From Juglans regia (Eukaryota > Streptophyta > Magnoliopsida > Fagales > Juglandaceae), in contig NC_049916.1 of NCBI RefSeq assembly GCF_001411555.2, positions 2,294,001 to 2,358,000 of the forward strand: DNA of 64,000 nt. Reading direction: 5' to 3'. The translations under genes were made by a program, and so were the position numbers. Below are positions 19,566 through 33,240 of the stretch, in pieces. Position 1 is the stretch's first letter, and each line of letters starts with the position of its first letter. The notes beneath the pieces are model-generated. The model ran no database searches. It was not told the DNA's origin and worked only from the letters and a program-made list of their open reading frames with translations.

Positions 19566-22500
19566 GTAATATTAGATATAATCTTGGAGTGTGCAAATCA
19601 TGCGTACTCATTTAAAAAAACAAGTGAAATCTACTATTAAAAAATAATTTTTTTTCATGTGGATTCAAGATTTACCAATTTTTTAAATGGGCTATATGAA
19701 GCTTGCATTTCCGAAGACTGCAAATACAATTTCTCTTCCACACTAGCAGACTAATTATGTAGCAATTACTTTGTAAAGTTAGTTTGCAATTTCACTACAC
19801 GCGTAATCAACAATTCTTTTCTTGTATATATATAACCTCTCATGTACAAGTTTAGTTTACAATATACAAAATATAATCTGACACTTGATGGATCCAACGC
19901 TTGAAGTTCGTCTGCTTTGGATGCCAATGATAAACACAGAGAGATATAGAGAGGGTGGGCCGTATTCGGATGGCCGGGTCTGGACCTCGGCTTTCTATGA
20001 AAGCACATTGCCCAGGTTGCCTATAATACACATGGATGGAACTTAATTTATGGATAAGCTACTGGTTCTATACTCGCAAATGACGAAACTATAGGAGCAA
20101 TGAATTGGGCCTGCCAGGCCTACTTTACCAATTAGGTCGGACAAGCCCATAACACCACCTCCAAAACAAAATAAACAATATAACGTGAATTCTGAATTCT
20201 TAAGGGGATAAAAGACAAAATGCTAGTAGGTTTACTAAAATATTTCACATAAATTTAGTCTACGCATAAATTTAAAAGAAATAATAATAAAAACAAAGAG
20301 ATATAAAAGGTACTTTAATGCTTTACTAAAACGTTGTTAACAGTAACAAGATTTGGTTAATGTGTAAACAAACATTTATGCTTTGTTGTACAAATTTTGT
20401 TTATGAAAATTTAGTGGCTCGGATCCCAAATACACATAGAGGGGGTAAATAGGTATTTTTCAAATTTATTAAACTATTTAAATTAACAATCAACTAGATC
20501 AAAAGAAATAATCAACACATCAATTTTGATAACAAAGTGAAAACTCATTTGAAGAAGGTCTTCAAATTCTAAAATCACTTCGGACGTAAGTCACTACCTA
20601 AAATTCACTATAAAGATTTGAGTTTGTTACACCCAATTTAAAAACACTAACAAATTAACCCTTGAACGTGTTTGTTGGCCAGAAGGATTTCCAGAGCTGC
20701 CTGAGCGCAGAGATCAAGTAGGTGCTCATGGTGAAACTATAGAAAAAGTCAGTGGTTTGGAATTGTCAGGGTGTGTAGAGATCGAGTGGCCTACTAAATC
20801 CGGCTTGCAATATCATGAGTATCCCACTAAATCTGGCTGGCAACTCCAGACTACTGGTTTTTCTATTGTTTCACCACGAGCACCAACTAAATCTTTGCAC
20901 CTAGACAGCTCCAAAAATCCTTTCGGCCAACGAATACTTTCACACTAGTGGACTCAGCAATACTCAAATACGAGTACAATATGATGAAAGTCTGTTTATC
21001 AAGAGAGAATCAATCTTCAATATGCAATGGATTTCCTTAGGATTTTATTTCGAGAATACAATGAATACTGCAGCTTTGGCCTCTCTCCACGCCCTATAAG
21101 TCATCATGTTATTCTATATATACTTAGGGTTTGAATAGGTCATTTAAAGAGTCCATACCTAACGAGAAATTGATTTTCAAAATTTTTGCTTGAGCAAACC
21201 GTCTTTCTATCTAGTTTTCTGGTCATGACATGGTCAAGCTCTTTTGACTCCATAAACATTGTCATTTGAAGATCATTGTGAAACATGAATTTGTAGATAA
21301 TTGTGTTAGCTTTCCAACTCCACCAAGATAACCTAATCCAATATGGGAACCGAACGCTATGACTAATTTATGCCTACTAGGACGATCTCATTAGCTCTTG
21401 CAAATTTGCGATCTTTGTACTTTTTGTTTCAATTTCAACCTAGACTCTATCCAACATACTTACAACTTAATTGGACTAAGTTTTAATATCATAAGAACAT
21501 GCCAACATATTACTTTTACATTAACAGTTTAGAACATTCAAACTTGAAAAGAAAGGTAGCCGGAAAAACAAGCTAGCTAGTACTCATGCTTTTGATAAGC
21601 CGATGCTCGTTTTATGCTTTGCCTGGTTCTTCGTATAAAAATTCATGACAAGCCTATCCTGATCTGTCAAATTGCGTCTTCTGCTGGATTATTCGTATAA
21701 AGTTTTGCATAAAGGCCCCTTTGATGCTGTTGCAAATGCCATTATTGTTAAAAAATATTACTCCCTAGCTAGCTAATTGGTTGTCTACGAAGTTTCCATA
21801 GTATTGGGATTCCACCTTTATGAATACCGGGACTTAGTTACATCCCCCAATAATATTACTCTCTTCGACCTATGATCAAGAAGATCAGTTATGACAAAAA
21901 ATGTTAAATATTCTCAACATGAATTAGATTACATTTACATGATGTACGTATGATCTAATGGTTTATTATATAATTTTCGATCATTAATTCCATATTTTCA
22001 TTGGAATTTGGGACACTAAGATCATATAGTAATTCATTAAATTTTATCTCCTTAGTTTGGTGGACTAGGATCATTTACCCCACTACTAGGGCCATTGAAC
22101 GTGACCAACTTCTACTGGAATTGATAGATTAACTTGATGAATAAAAGTTTTATTTTTGTGCCTGGGGATCTATCAGTGAGCCCAAAACAAAAAAGTTTAA
22201 CTGAGTTAACGGTGAAAGAAAAAGATAAAAGAATATCAAAATTAGAATATTGAAAATGCTTTTGACATGAGATGCTTTTGAAAAAGACTCGGAGTACTAC
22301 TCAAGCTTGGAAAAACAAGATATAATCATCACTTGCGTTACCAACAAATTAACCTTTTGGCCGGCATCTTAATGATTTTGGGTCCTAATCCATGATCATC
22401 AGCTTCATAGACCTTTCGGAAAGACATCGATCCTTAGTATTTTATTGTTTCTTTTCAGCATAAAAGGGAAGGAAGCCGGGGGTAAGCTGAGCTGAGGTGA

Positions 22501-23836
22501 CCTCCTTACTGATGTATGACCATATATAGTAGCACTCTGCTTGTTGGGAACCGAACATATATAAGGAGCTAGCTAGACGGCGAACTTGAAGGTTTCAAGT
22601 GGAAGAGAAATAGGTCCTACAACATTTATTATTGTTTGTATAACGCAACAGTAGTACTTGGAATATGAGTCACATCTACAACCTTAAGTTCAAAGAAATA
22701 AGAAGATCGAAAAAGATCTGAAATCCAAGCTGTATTCAGAAGACGTGTCATGACATATATTAATATATGGAATCACCCCTAGCTAGTTTGTAGTTTTGGT
22801 ACAATATCTTCAATTATTTTAACCGAATTGATGCATTGCTTAACTAAGAACTCATCATAAGTACGCGTACGCCATGATCAAGTACTAGTTCATGTGGTCG
22901 GTAATGGAAGGCGAGGAATGGTTTAATGGAGGGTTTGGCTGCCTTTATTCTTCTTCATAAGAATCTAGAACAAAGCAATAACAGATCATGAAGAATTAGC
23001 TGCAAATGTATAAATGTTTAGCATTACTTTTGGGAGAATAATTAATGTTCATCATGTACGTACTCCACTTCCATTAGCTGGACACAAATTATCGTGCATG
23101 GCATATATCTCCCTCCCTTTTTCATTTCAAACTTCCCAAGGAAGTGTAACATGCAATTAATGGGATCTGATCTACGTACATACATCATGTATCTTTCATA
23201 TATAACTTTCTTTTACCTGGCTTCTCTTTTTTTTTCATATTCTTTCTTTATATATTCTGATTTCTAATATTCTGATCTTTCGTGGAGTACTAGTATTGAG
23301 ATGTAAATTAAAAGAAACTGTACGTGGCATTAATTCCCCATTAATCAACTCATTGATTCTTTAAAACGTACATAACAATCATGTTTATTTATATATAGCA
23401 CATTGACATGTTAACAGAACCAAACTACTTACATGACACTATCAAACTTCAAATTTAATAAGAGAAATACTATATATATATAGCCCAAAGATATTTCATA
23501 GAAATAAATCCACATGATAATGTGATACGCATACGTTAGATGTATTTTATAATAAAATCAACTTTACAATCTGACGTATCACATCAAACCACGTTAATTT
23601 GTGAATTTATTTTTATAAAATTTCTTTGTGGCCAAAACATTTGATCTCATTTAATAATAATTATTAGGTATGAATAGATTGCAGGATGAAAGTTTTTTTT
23701 TTAAATTTGAGAATGTCTTTTTTACCCACTTTTCTGGAACACCAATTATATGAACAAGTTTATAATAATTACTTGTATGCCCTTTAGTGGAGTATCCTGC
23801 AGGTGCCAATAATATTATTTTAGATCATTTGCCACG
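19566..23836. other. Intergenic, no gene recognised
   Basis: AT-rich sequence with short unrelated open frames. About 20680-20950 contains two similar short units (GCCTACTAAATCCGGCTTG and TCCCACTAAATCTGGCTGG). About 23465-23640 resembles other short dispersed A/T-rich repeats of the window. Nothing codes convincingly. Confidence 0.5.
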
Positions 23837-23976
23837 CACTAGAAGAAAAATGAATATTTGTGACGAATTATATACGATCAAAATGATTATTTGAGACTAA
23901 AACTGACTCATTTTGATAGAAAATAATCATTTTTACAAGAAATTACTGACCATAACTGAACAGTTTTCTTGCAGTG
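23837..23976. mobile_element. 140-bp CACTA-like MITE
   Basis: Begins CACTAGAAGAAAA and ends TTTTCTTGCAGTG; the inverted ends agree at 11 of 13 bases. Flanking triplets ACG and ATG differ at one base, compatible with an aged 3-bp target duplication. The interior includes TTTGTGACGAATTATA, reminiscent of the GTGACGG subterminal motif of the large element. It is non-coding and mobilised, if ever, in trans. Confidence 0.65.
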
Positions 23977-24177
23977 ATGGTTAAATATGGATGGCTCAGC
24001 ATGCAATATAAAACTGATATATATACCTAAACAGATAGAGATGAAGTCGCATGAATTTCTGTATTCTTTCCTAGATACATAAACTTCGATCGATTTAGAT
24101 AAATGGATTAGAGAGTGCAAAAATATTACCTCAGCAAGGCCCCTCAAAAGTCAAAAGTTAACCCCCCCCCCCCCCCC

Positions 24178-24209
<32 letters not shown>

Positions 24210-24537
24210 AGTTTATATATGCATTGCTCATCGTCCTAATTTATATATCACTAAAAGAAAATATTGCCTATTCCAGTAATATTGACACCACCAATGCATG
24301 CATGGCGTGCGGCAGTGAATTTTCCACAACCTGAAAATTACAGGAAGCTGGCCTATCTTTGAATGGAAAACTGATTTTTTTAGCATTAACCTAAGCTAGA
24401 TATGACTTGTGAGCAATACTGAAAATTACACTGACCCAATCAGTACAAGTTTTTTGGTTATCTTTTTGGGTAAAAGGGAAGGATTAAGAAGACATCAGAA
24501 TCAACTAGATTAATGGCATTAAAGTTAAGACCTATTA
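23977..24537. other. Intergenic with poly-C/(CT)n tract
   Basis: A run of 17 C at 24162-24178 is followed by (CT)n to 24209. No coding signal. Confidence 0.7.
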
Positions 24538-24552
24538 ATTGTAGTAGCACTA

Positions 24553-24879
24553 TGGGTATTTCGAATTTAATTGTTGAAAGTGATTGTTTGTTGCTAGTGC
24601 AAACTCTACAGGTAAACAATATGGAGGATTCTATTCTCGGGATCCTATTTGCAGAGGTACAAAGGTTGAAAAGTTGTTTTAGAATTTGTTCTTTTAATCA
24701 TGTGTATCGAGAAGGAATATGGCAGCTCATCAGCTTGTCCGTAATGCTTTCAAGGTTGATAGTATTGAGATGTGGTGAGATTGTATTCAGACTCTCTTTC
24801 TCAGACCGTTTAACTAGATAAATGTCTGTAATTGTTAATCTTGAATGAAGATTAAAGTTTCTTATAAAAAAAAAAAAAA
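24553..24879 (+). mobile_element. 5'-truncated LINE, RNase H tail and poly(A)
   Basis: Starts inside an RNase H-like domain (GISNLIVESDCLLLVQTLQ), runs through a frameshift (REG in one frame, then NMAAHQLVRNAF in another) and ends in a 15-base poly(A). It is flanked by ATTGTAGTAGCACTA (24538-24552) and ATTGTAGCAGCATTA (24880-24894), a 15-bp target duplication with two differences. This is a classic 5'-truncated plant L1-type insertion. Confidence 0.8.
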
Positions 24880-24894
24880 ATTGTAGCAGCATTA

Positions 24895-26362
24895 CTCTTT
24901 AGCAAGTGGCAATTAGCTATGGCTTTAATTACAAGATCACGATCGATAGCCCAACCAAAGTGGCAGTCATTTTCTGATAAATTTGGTATATATCTATCAC
25001 GTACATTATAAGCTAGATTAAGTACAGGTGGTAATTGAAAAGGTAATTCCCGTGACATATCTTTCTTTATAAAAATGATGGTGCAGGATTAGCTAGGAAA
25101 ATATATAGTTGAATAATATCGTTGATATCTATTATTCTATATATAAAAGCGTGAATGCAAAAAGAATATAATATATATATATATTGATCACACATATTAT
25201 ATTACATAGTACTTTTTTTTTTAAGGAAACGGACTCATTTCATTAATGATCCAAAGTTACAACTGTGATTTATAAATACATGAAAAAACCGTACTATAAG
25301 CCAACTACGCATCAGTTCTGGGACTTCTCCACACATAAATTTCTTTGTGACAGACATTATCTTAACTTCACTACAAACTCTCTCCTAATATAAAAATGAG
25401 TTATGTAAAAACAGAACTTAAAAGTCTCCTCTATCCTCTCAGGAAGGAAGAGTACGGACCAGTCTGCTATGAAGACTAAATTCAATAACCTATTTACATA
25501 GTACTTATGTACGTGGTACTAAGTGGACCGTTTCATTATGTTCCGCCGCAAATTATTTATATTGTATGGTATGACAGTAGTCCCACTAGGACAAGTCAAA
25601 AGGGACAGGTACCATGAGATTAACATGATTATAAATGATTAATTCTTTTTTCTTTTTCTTTTTTATCTCGATGTCCTTGATTAATTATCGCCCAAATAAT
25701 GCCACTCATTCAAACGCGCGTACGTACATAAAGGTGGCCCACTAATCCCTAGTTTAACGGGAAAGAAAGATACGATGATTTTTTGTTTACATTAATTGAT
25801 TATTAATGATGTTAATATCATATGAATATATAGTGTTTGTGACTCTGTTCCATCATGCATGCATGATCGATCAATCTCCACGAAAGAGATCATCGATCAT
25901 TAGCTAGTCTGAACTCTGAAGACCCATGCTGGGTTTCTCGCTAGGCTCCTCGATGGTGGCAATATTTCACATTCCCTGCAGGCATGAAGCTGCTTGCACC
26001 CAAAAGTCTTTCAAATGTTGACTGCTAATTTGTTATTTTCTGGTAGACAGTAACCATACGTCCATTCAGATGGCCACATGACATTAAATTTTGTGTACAT
26101 AAAAACATGTATTTTATCATTACCAAGGTAAACAGTACTTCTAGTACTAGTGGTACAACTTCTCAAAGAAAATCCATATTAGCTAGCGCTCTAGCAAAAC
26201 TTCCCATCTCCATACAAACTACTTTAACATGACCTACCACCTCAAAACGACAACTAAATGGTTTTTTTCGCGTTTCATGTATGAAAACATAAAAGATGAT
26301 CTACAAGTGTTAAATCCATCCTCGATCGACCCTCGTTCCAATACTTATAAATCTGCTTTAAT
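24895..26362. other. Intergenic; possible LINE 3' tail
   Basis: At 25211 a T-run followed by AAGGAAACGGACTC resembles the inverted 3' end of a LINE, extending to perhaps 25500, but no protein similarity confirms it. The remainder is AT-rich flank downstream of the HIPP gene. Confidence 0.4.
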
Positions 26363-27902
26363 TTACATGATTGAACATGCATGTGGATTTTCATCACTGA
26401 AGAGGGAAATGAATTTCTCGTCCGGTGCATTTGGGCTGGGGAGGGCTTGGAAAACATTTTTCACGTAACCAGACGGTGCCTTCTTGTCATAGGCCTGAGC
26501 CACGTAGGGGTAAGCCACCAAGTTATATGGCACATATGGCCAAAACTCAGCTCTCTTTCCAGTGCTCTTCACCTTATTTAAGATCTTGTTTGGCTCCACA
26601 TACCCAGTTACAGTTACCCGGCTTTGCTTCCGGTTTACATCCACTTGTTTCACCCCTTTAAGTATCATGTCAAACAAACGAAGAAGATACATAACAGTTA
26701 GCACCTCCAATTGATGGAAACATAAAGTTAGTAAGTAGTAACTACTTCAATGGCAATAAGATTAATTTACTGTACTCTGCAGCGAAAAGTAAAAAGATTA
26801 TGGAGGAGACTTTTCATTGTTTATCTACTTTGACAAGGATTTCATGGATATCATCTTGCACAAGAGTTTATTAGGAAAAAATCTGTCTCGTTTGACGTTT
26901 TTACAATTATTCTTATCTCAACTCATCTAATTATTATAATTTTTTTAAAATTTACATACAAAATAAAATAAATGATTTAATTTTTTTAAATTTTAAATAA
27001 AAATAATATTAAAAATATATATTCTAATAATATTTATTTAATTTTTAATTTTTATTTCAATTCATTTCATCTTAAAAAAAAAAAAAATGAGGCCAATCAA
27101 GCTTAGGTGAAGACCTTTCGGTGGAATAGGATCTCTCAACTTTATTTGTAATTATAAGTAGATAACGACCAAAGCTCCACGAACTTTCCATTGCAATATA
27201 TATAGCATTTAATATGGTAGTGTACGAGCTTTAATGCTTTCCCACTTTCTTTACCAAAAAACAATTCTCTCCATTTTAACTAAAATAGATATATAGTTTA
27301 TATATATCATGATTTAGCATAAAAGCACGAAGTATTTTGATCAGTTTCAAGTGATAGAACTTATTTTCCTTTCCCATAATTTATATGTGAATTAACGATC
27401 GAGCAGACAATATGAAGGGACACTCGATTTAACTTTCTCCATGAATTGCTGGAACTATATACGTACGAGGCCGCTTCATCGTCTTCGTTATTTCATTCTA
27501 TATATGAAAGTTTAAAAATTTTCTTCTCTTAGTTTTGAATTTCTAAAACATATCACAAAGTTATTCCACCATCAATATGGGCGAAGAGAGAGAGAGAGAG
27601 AGAGATGAACCTTTGAGGTTGGAAACAGCATTTTTAACTCTCCTTTCACAGCCATCACAGTCCATCTTCACCTTGATATCAACTGTCTGCGACACAACAA
27701 TAGTTTTGGACGAGTGAGATCAGTTTCCACACACACACACACACACATATATATGGAAAAGTAACGGGTCGTGAGACCACTTGGCACACCGCGAAACAGA
27801 GAGATGGAATTGGTTTTTGAAGATCAATACCTGCATTGCCTTGCGTTTCTTCCTTGGGGTGGAAATAGTGATATAGTCTGAGAGAAAGTCGAGTGCACCC
27901 AT
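26363..27902 (-). CDS. Heavy metal-associated isoprenylated plant protein (HIPP), HIPP20/22/24-like
   Basis: Three exons on the minus strand: 27902-27831, 27686-27611 and 26655-26363, with GT-AG introns; 146 residues. The N-terminus (MGALDFLSDY) and length are typical of small HIPPs. Residues ~25-85 form one heavy-metal-associated (HMA) domain with the metal-binding MDCDGC motif (two Cys, two residues apart) across exons 2 and 3. The middle has the family signature FWPYVPYNLVAYPYVAQAYD and KKAPSGYV. The C-terminus is CSIM, a CaaX box for farnesylation, so the protein should be membrane-associated or nuclear. HIPPs bind metals such as Cd, Zn or Cu and act in metal detoxification and stress responses. 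Intron 2 holds a short A/T-rich dispersed repeat (26885-27085). No defect is seen. Confidence 0.93.
26885..27085. repeat. Short dispersed repeat (MITE/SINE-like) in HIPP intron 2
   Basis: The pattern 'TCTCGTTTGAC ... TCAACTCATCTAATTATTATAA ... TTCAATTCATTTCATCTTA' recurs in diverged form at 54726-54895 and in opposite orientation at 56691-56945. The ends contain TCTCATC/GATGAGA-like sequence. Confidence 0.5.
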
Positions 27903-27993
27903 GATTTTTTTCTGATCTTTTCACCAGTACTGGCAAATTAGCGAACAGTTCTAGTTAATTTGTCTGTGTTTATAATTTCGTGTATGGGGGTCT

Positions 27994-28024
<31 letters not shown>

Positions 28025-28067
28025 GGAGGACAGGAGTAGTACATGAATTCTCATATGTTGATCTTCT

Positions 28068-28082
28068 TGTATTTATATATAG
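28068..28082 (-). promoter_or_regulatory. Probable TATA box of the HIPP gene
   Basis: TATATATAAAT on the minus strand, about 170 bp before the start codon. It is followed by a (GA/CT)n leader (about 28000-28018), a usual arrangement for plant genes. Confidence 0.45.
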
Positions 28083-29607
28083 AGAGAGAGAGGGAAATAA
28101 ACGATGGCTTGGCTGCGGAAGATCAGGAACTTTGGGGTGCAAATTGTGGTTACCAAAATAATAAATTAATTGTACAGAGACAGTGACTTGTGTCCCTAAA
28201 TCATGCCATTGATCATTCTCCAAAATATCTGCATCCCCGACAACTGGACATCTTTAATTTGGTTTTAACTTCTAAATTAAGAAATAAAACAATATCCCAT
28301 GCATTATTTAAACTATTAAAAAAAATTGACGTAGAAGTCACCTTGACACGTGTCACGCATTCAAAGTTTATTTTTTCTTTTTTTATATAAATCAAAATGT
28401 ATAACATATTGCATGTTTGACAGATTCTCGAATTGGGAGCCCTTGTCTTGTTGTCTTACTTTCGCCGAAAGACCGGAATTGTTGTTAAGTACTTTCGCGT
28501 CTCCTTCGGTTTTCCTGCCCAAGGGTTTAACGGACTATTCCCCACAGCTGTAGCACTGCCCACAGTTTCTTTTAATTTTAAAACCCATATTAACCTTAAT
28601 TAATCACAAAAATTATCATAATCTAATCAACGTCATTGATTAATATTCAAGCTGCAACCATCCTAACTAGCTAGCTATTGTCCTAGAAAATCAAATGTCA
28701 AAGATAAGACTTCAAAGGTTTATAATATTAACTTGTCTAGCTATCATTAATCCTAGCTATGGAATAGTTTATATATATATATATATATATAATTTTATAA
28801 TTTGATTTATTATTTCTTAATTTATGGTGACTATTGCCTGATATACCCTCCTACTGCATGCATTGATCATTGGGGGTACCAATAGGGATAGTTGGATATT
28901 CATATACAGAGAGTTCAAACATATCATAATTATTAATGATCTGGAGCCCATCTGTCTTGAATCATTTGCTAGCATGAAAACACTACTGATCCAGACAGAT
29001 CGATTTTAATCTTCTTCCAAAAAAAAAAAAAAAATCAGGTTTTTTTTCAACTGCAATATGGCTGATTAATAATTTATTAGACAATTGTTTTTACAATCAC
29101 ATAAATATCCTTATTTTAAAACATAATTATAAAAAAAATTATGTTAATTTTTACATATTCTTTACGTACTTCATTAATATTATTGACTAAAAAAATTATT
29201 TTATACTAAAAAAAAAGACACAGACAATCATATTAATAAAATGTATAAAAAATACGTAAAAGTGACTTTTTACTATAAAAAAAATATTATAAAAAAAAGT
29301 TATACATATATCATTACTTTAATATATATGTGTCATTAATACAGCTTGCATCCTGATGGTTCCACTTAACTACACAGCTACAAAGTTGAATTATTGGATG
29401 GCCGGGTCATGTTATCGATGATCTATATAGATGGAGAAAATTCTCTCCCATGCCCTTTTTTTTTTTTTTTTTGTCCCATGATATTTATGCATGCAAAAAT
29501 GGTCCCCTCTAAATCGAATGGTTGGCCATGGAATTAAATAGATTTTTGTACGTATTTGTCAAGAAGGCTTAAATCATTTAATGGAACTCACATTTATGAT
29601 CAATAGG

Positions 29608-29652
<45 letters not shown>

Positions 29653-31389
29653 GTGATTACAATCATTGGGGGGTAGCTGCATGCCAAACCTCGCGCGTTA
29701 AGAATATTGTAACACACGGTTTCGCAATTATTGATCATGTGAATGTGCAGTTTAATTGCATCTAAAGCCATATATGCTGCATCCAGCTAAATCAGGGTAA
29801 TTAAACTCAACGACATAACATCACTATATACCCAATTAATTAATAACATAACGTCAATTAAGGACCACAAATACCTATATATGACGGAATCGTACGCAAG
29901 AGTATATAATTGCATGCTAGCTAGCTACCAATCTACAATTTAAACTATATTATACTTCAAATTAACTATCAAAAGGGATAATTTACATTCTAAAATTTAA
30001 CTTTTTTATAATATTAAAAAATCACAAACTTGAATTGACATAAAAAAAAATTAAAAAAAATAATCCGCTGAGAAATTATTAAAAATAATGTGATTTAAGA
30101 AAAAAGAATGGGGGACATATTTAAAATAACATAAAAATTTAAATTATACAAATCTCTTTTTTATTTTAAAATTATAATATGAATGTCTAGATTTAAAATC
30201 TATAAAAATTTCATTCAAATTCAATAAAATTACAAAATTTTCATTAAAACAATATTCCGAAATGGAATATAGGCCAAAACACGCTGAAAATGGCCGAAAT
30301 TTAAAATGAAACTAAAATGAGATTGTACGTATGATATACCAAATGGGAAATTCCAATTGTTCTAACCAAAAGGGAATTGAATTCAAAACTATGCTTTTTG
30401 ATAATTAATTTGCACTCTCAATTACAAGATGATGACTATATATCATCAACATTATATATATCACACGTCTTATTTATTCCTTAATTCTAGGCTCGCTATA
30501 TATGCATGCTCTCGAAATGTTCCAAGCATGTCTACAGCTAGTTAGATTAATTTCTTGGTCCGATATATGTCAGAAGAGTACATGTTTCTAGATCATGTGA
30601 TCTAATATATATATGTCTAATTAATATATAGAATATTGAACATTAATTCTAATTGGTCCTATATTTTTTATTGACTGATCAAATAAAAATCATATTATAT
30701 ATAATACCGAAGTAGATTTCTGAGTGCACTTGCAGGATCGATCGAGACGTTGGAGTACTACTTCCTTCACTATCAAAAATCAGATCATCCAGCTTTATAT
30801 ATATAAAGGTTATTGGTTAGCTTGTTAAAAGGTTAATCGTTCCAAGTCATGCCATGTGATGATCTATAGATATTTTTTATCAAATTTCGTTGGAAAACAT
30901 TTAATGACCTCCATAACTTCAAAACGATGATGATTGAATCAAAAAACGCCAGCTGGGCTCAGTTTGTTGAAACGTCCTTGTACGCATCATCCTCCTCCTC
31001 ATGTCACTACTAATAATAATAATAATAATATTATGATTCATATTTTTATATATATATATATATATATTCATCGAGTTTGCTTTGTCATCACGAAATATAT
31101 ATAATGTGAATGACACGTCTCAATTACCTCCGAGTTATGTACATGATGAGGTACGTGGCAGCCGGGTAGCCAAGCTTCATGAACTGCTGATCGACACATG
31201 CTGCCACGTTGTCAAGCTTTGGTTATCGATCTGATGTTACTAAACGTGCTGCTCCACTCCAAGTTAATTCAGAAAGCACTTATTAAAAGTATTATATTAA
31301 GAAGTCACCAAAAAGAGATTGAATTGAACAAATGTATATTTGGATTTAAGGGGTAAAAATAAATTAATAGAGAAGTGAATATTATAATT
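28083..31389. other. Intergenic, upstream of HIPP
   Basis: AT-rich with (TA)n at 28765-28790 and 29612-29648, poly-T near 29458-29472 and an (ATA)n stretch near 31012-31030. No gene or RNA gene was recognised. It presumably includes the HIPP promoter near 28.1-28.6 kb. Confidence 0.5.
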
Positions 31390-33239
31390 TTTTTTATAAC
31401 AAGATAACTATATTAAATTCAAACTTTAGAAATTACATGAATAAAACCTAGATTCAAATCCGTATCCTCGTCAAACTGAAGAGAAGCTTTTGCTAAACTA
31501 TGAGCTAGATGATTACCACTTCTCTTAACAAACAAAAGCTCCCAACTAGAAAAAGTAATAAGCTGCATACGAGCATCAATTAACACCATCCATACTCTAT
31601 CCCATCTCTCAACATGAGAATTAAGGTCCTTTACAACTTGGAATGAGTCTCTTTCAAAAAAGACATAGTCCATTCCTAAATCAACTGCCATCATAACTGC
31701 TTGAAAGACACCAAGTGCTTCTGTCAGGAGGGGGTCATTAAAACCAGATTGATTAATTTTTTTTTTTTTTGTAGCCACAATGTTATCTCCATGGTCTCGA
31801 ACTACTATTTCCAGTCCAATCCTACCCTTCACCTCAGAAATTGCTACATCCTAATTGATCTTCAAGAAACCTAGAGGTGGAGGATTCCAATTGATATTCA
31901 TCACTTGTAAACCTCTATTATTAGTTCTAGGACTGTCATGCACAGCTTTGAACTCTTCCAATAATTTTTTTGATTGGCTGGCTATCTGTGTTGGGTGTTG
32001 GAAGTAACCTTCAAAGATCAACTTGTTTCTTCTATGCCATATACCTCTTGCTATTATAATGAAAAACTCCAGGACTTGTTGATCACATATTGCACTTAGG
32101 CTCTCAAATATGTCCTTGAATTTCACTGTTCAAAGTGAACTCTTGTGAAGTACAGTAAGTCCTTGACTCTAAACATCCATAGCTAATTTACGGCTCCATA
32201 AAACATGTTCTATAGATTCTTCTTCGTTGAGGTAGATCGGGCACATTGGAGAATCTACAATTTTTTTTTATGCAAATTCACTCTAGTAGGTAGTGACTCT
32301 AAACATGCTCTCCACGTGAAAACTTTAGCAGCCTGAGGAATCTTAAGTTGCCAACAGCATGTCCATCTTTCTTGTAATTGTATATTATTCGATGTCTACC
32401 CCTGTAATCTGTTCTACCTCTCTTTGAGAAAATGATATCCACTTTTTACAGAATAGATACCATCCTTAGTGCCCAACCATATCAACCTTTCTATTGCCCC
32501 AGTCTGACTCAGTGGAATTTTCTGAATAATAGTTGCAGTCTCAGAGCCCATAATGTCTTCTACCATCTCTTTCCTCCACTGCTTATTCACAGGATTAATA
32601 AGCTCCGCTACAACTGCATCATCTTGCAATGTTTTAACAAGAACCTTAACTCTATAGGATGATGGTTGTGGCACCCATCTATCTTTCTATATTTTTGTGC
32701 TTATTTCATTCCCTATCCTCCATAAAGAATCCTCTTCAATTCAAAACCTGGCTACATAAATACTTCTACATACAAATGAAGGCCTAAATCCCAACTTTAC
32801 ATCAAGAAATTTTATAAAAGTGAAATATTTGCATTTAAGGATCTGAGAAGCCAAAGATTCAGGGTTTTGATAGATTCTCCACCCTTGTTTAGCTAATAAG
32901 CTAAATTAAAAAATTCTAGGTCAACGAAACGTAAACCTCCAACTTTCTTAGCTTTCCTCATTTGACTCGAAGAGACCCAATGCACTTTACTCATCTATTG
33001 CTGATATCCCCACCAAAACTGATTCATCACTCTATTAATCTCCCTTAGTAGAGATTTAGGCAATTTGAAAACTCTCATACAATACGTGGAAAGAGCTTGT
33101 ATGACAGCTTTCAATAGAGTTTCCTTTCCTACTTGAGATAACAACTTTGTCTTCCATCCACTAATCCTACTTCTAACTCTATCTAATATATTGTTGAAAG
33201 CATTGTATCTAGATCTACCAATGAGAGAATGTAGTCCTA
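31390..33239 (-). mobile_element. LINE (L1-type) 3' half, degenerate
   Basis: Read on the minus strand from 33239: the end of the reverse transcriptase region (SLIGRSRYNAFNNIL, SRISGWKTKLLSQVGKETLLKAV, MNQFWWGYQQ), the zf-RVT segment (WLGTKDGIYSVKSGYHFL near 32430), and an RNase H-like domain (31832-31419; GIGLEIVVRD-like start, E-LGVFQAVMMAVDLGM, FERDSFQVVKDL, VKRSGNHLAHSLAKASLQF). It ends in a short A-run (T-run on the plus strand at 31389-31396). Several stops and shifts make it dead. The 5' part is missing; the truncation point lies directly against the FAR1-related relic. Confidence 0.8.
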
Positions 33240-33240
33240 A

